A DNA stretch of 59,690 nt from positions 1 through 59,690 of the forward strand of contig NZ_FMTT01000037.1 of NCBI RefSeq assembly GCF_900100345.1, written 5' to 3'. A program made the translations under genes and the position numbers. The stretch comes from Paenibacillus tianmuensis. Its GTDB lineage: Bacteria; Bacillota; Bacilli; Paenibacillales; NBRC-103111. The notes beneath the pieces are model-generated. The model was not told the DNA's origin. It saw nothing but the letters and a program-made list of their open reading frames with translations, and ran no database searches. Within the stretch, counting starts at the first letter, position 1; each line of letters opens with the position of its first letter. Positions 59,241 through 59,690 of this stretch are shown piece after piece.

Positions 59241-59690
59241 TTATGCAGTCAAATCGCCGTAGGTGACGGTATCGGTGGAGACACAAGCAGCCAACAGGCG
59301 ATTAAACATCTGACCTTCAAACTGCCGACGGTTGGTGCGAAAGCAAAATTCGTTCAAATAGGTTTGCAGATGCTTGGAATCTAAACCGTGAAACGTACCG
59401 CCGATAAAGGCTTTCGCGTTGGAAATCATCGTATGCAGCCATTTCAAATGATCAGGATTGTCCTTTACATTGAACCTGATCGGTTGGTGGTTATATTCTT
59501 TAGCGAGTGCATGGTACGAACGATGCGCGTCGCTACTGATCGTCGAACCTGGTTCGATGTGCTGTTTAGCAAACTCGACGAGTGTCTTGCCTTTGACATC
59601 CGGAATCACCTGCATCTTGACGAATTGCGGTGCGCCTTGTTTGTTGAGCGATACCCCAACAAGTACTGGCGTTTGATCCGTGCCGCGACC
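59241..59690 (-). CDS. IS1595-family transposase, C-terminal part
   Basis: Open to the window edge, about 149 residues visible. VKGKTLVEFAKQHIEPGSTI, SSDAHRSYHALAKEYNH, then GTFHGLDSKHLQTYLNEFCF and RTNRRQFEGQMFNRLL are the ISXO2-like DDE core, with a catalytic Asp in SSDAHRSY and the last acidic residue in LNEFCFR. The N-terminal zinc-binding region lies outside the window. Confidence 0.9.
   Translation of the reverse strand, partial: GRGTDQTPVLVGVSLNKQGAPQFVKMQVIPDVKGKTLVEFAKQHIEPGSTISSDAHRSYHALAKEYNHQPIRFNVKDNPDHLKWLHTMISNAKAFIGGTFHGLDSKHLQTYLNEFCFRTNRRQFEGQMFNRLLAACVSTDTVTYGDLTA

Overview
The window looks like about 60 kb of chromosome from an endospore-forming, moderately GC-rich Bacillota of the Paenibacillaceae (Paenibacillus or a close relative). 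The basis is gene content (YdcC, CmpA, SigL/RpoN, S-layer homology protein, cytochrome bd with a CydS-like peptide), strong GGAGG-type ribosome binding sites, frequent GTG/TTG starts, and gene order like Bacillus subtilis around ydcC-alr-ndoAI-ndoA-tex-cmpA-sprT. Identifications rest on reading motifs and remembered family features; no database search was run.

Layout. 1-2070 is a mobile-element scar: the 3' end of an IS66 transposase, then a decayed element on the minus strand (DUF6431 protein, frameshifted and truncated integrase, intact DUF5348 gene) between imperfect inverted repeats. 2350-3860 is an AT-rich glycan-modification cassette (GT2, DUF2304, small DMT transporter). 3950-11220 is a conserved core: LolA-like sporulation lipoprotein, alanine racemase, EndoAI/EndoA toxin-antitoxin, Tex, CmpA and SprT. 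11239-13421 is a tRNA region (Asn, Ser, Glu and two Leu) with duplicated tRNA-Ser 3' sequence, palindromic terminators and corA. 13520-25145 holds small proteins (one YjfB-like), a YhgE/Pip membrane protein, a glycerophosphodiesterase, an SLH protein, an extended endonuclease IV, PurU, transketolase and PpnP.

25222-43054 includes a 3-hydroxyisobutyrate dehydrogenase-PilZ fusion, Pgi, a YigZ protein, regulators, YjbQ, DUF1128, the cydA-cydB-cydS operon with a Rex-like site, a Cache-GGDEF protein, MsrAB, SigL, a DUF418 protein, an EamA transporter and a chemoreceptor. 43061-45000 holds a YwrD-like gamma-glutamyltransferase behind a c-di-GMP-I (GEMM) riboswitch with its own terminator. 45248-51163 holds a YheO-type regulator, NUDIX and HAD enzymes, DUF3817, an ArsR regulator, and a TetR/MFS efflux pair sharing an operator-like motif. 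51200-59220 is accessory: an immunity-like cluster (tandem E9-type immunity domains, DUF3267, Imm48-like), UspA, a DUF2262/HEAT/DUF6953 operon, a collapsed SMR pump gene opposite a LysR gene, and AT-rich unknowns. The window ends in an IS1595-family transposase.

How it fits together. Three separate c-di-GMP elements (a GGDEF synthase, a PilZ-fused dehydrogenase, a riboswitch-controlled gamma-glutamyltransferase) lie within 20 kb; this is the most interesting theme. The second is a bacteriocin or contact-toxin immunity island with no toxin beside it. Several real genes are under 60 codons (CmpA, CydS, YjfB-like, a 58-residue acidic protein, a 32-residue membrane peptide).
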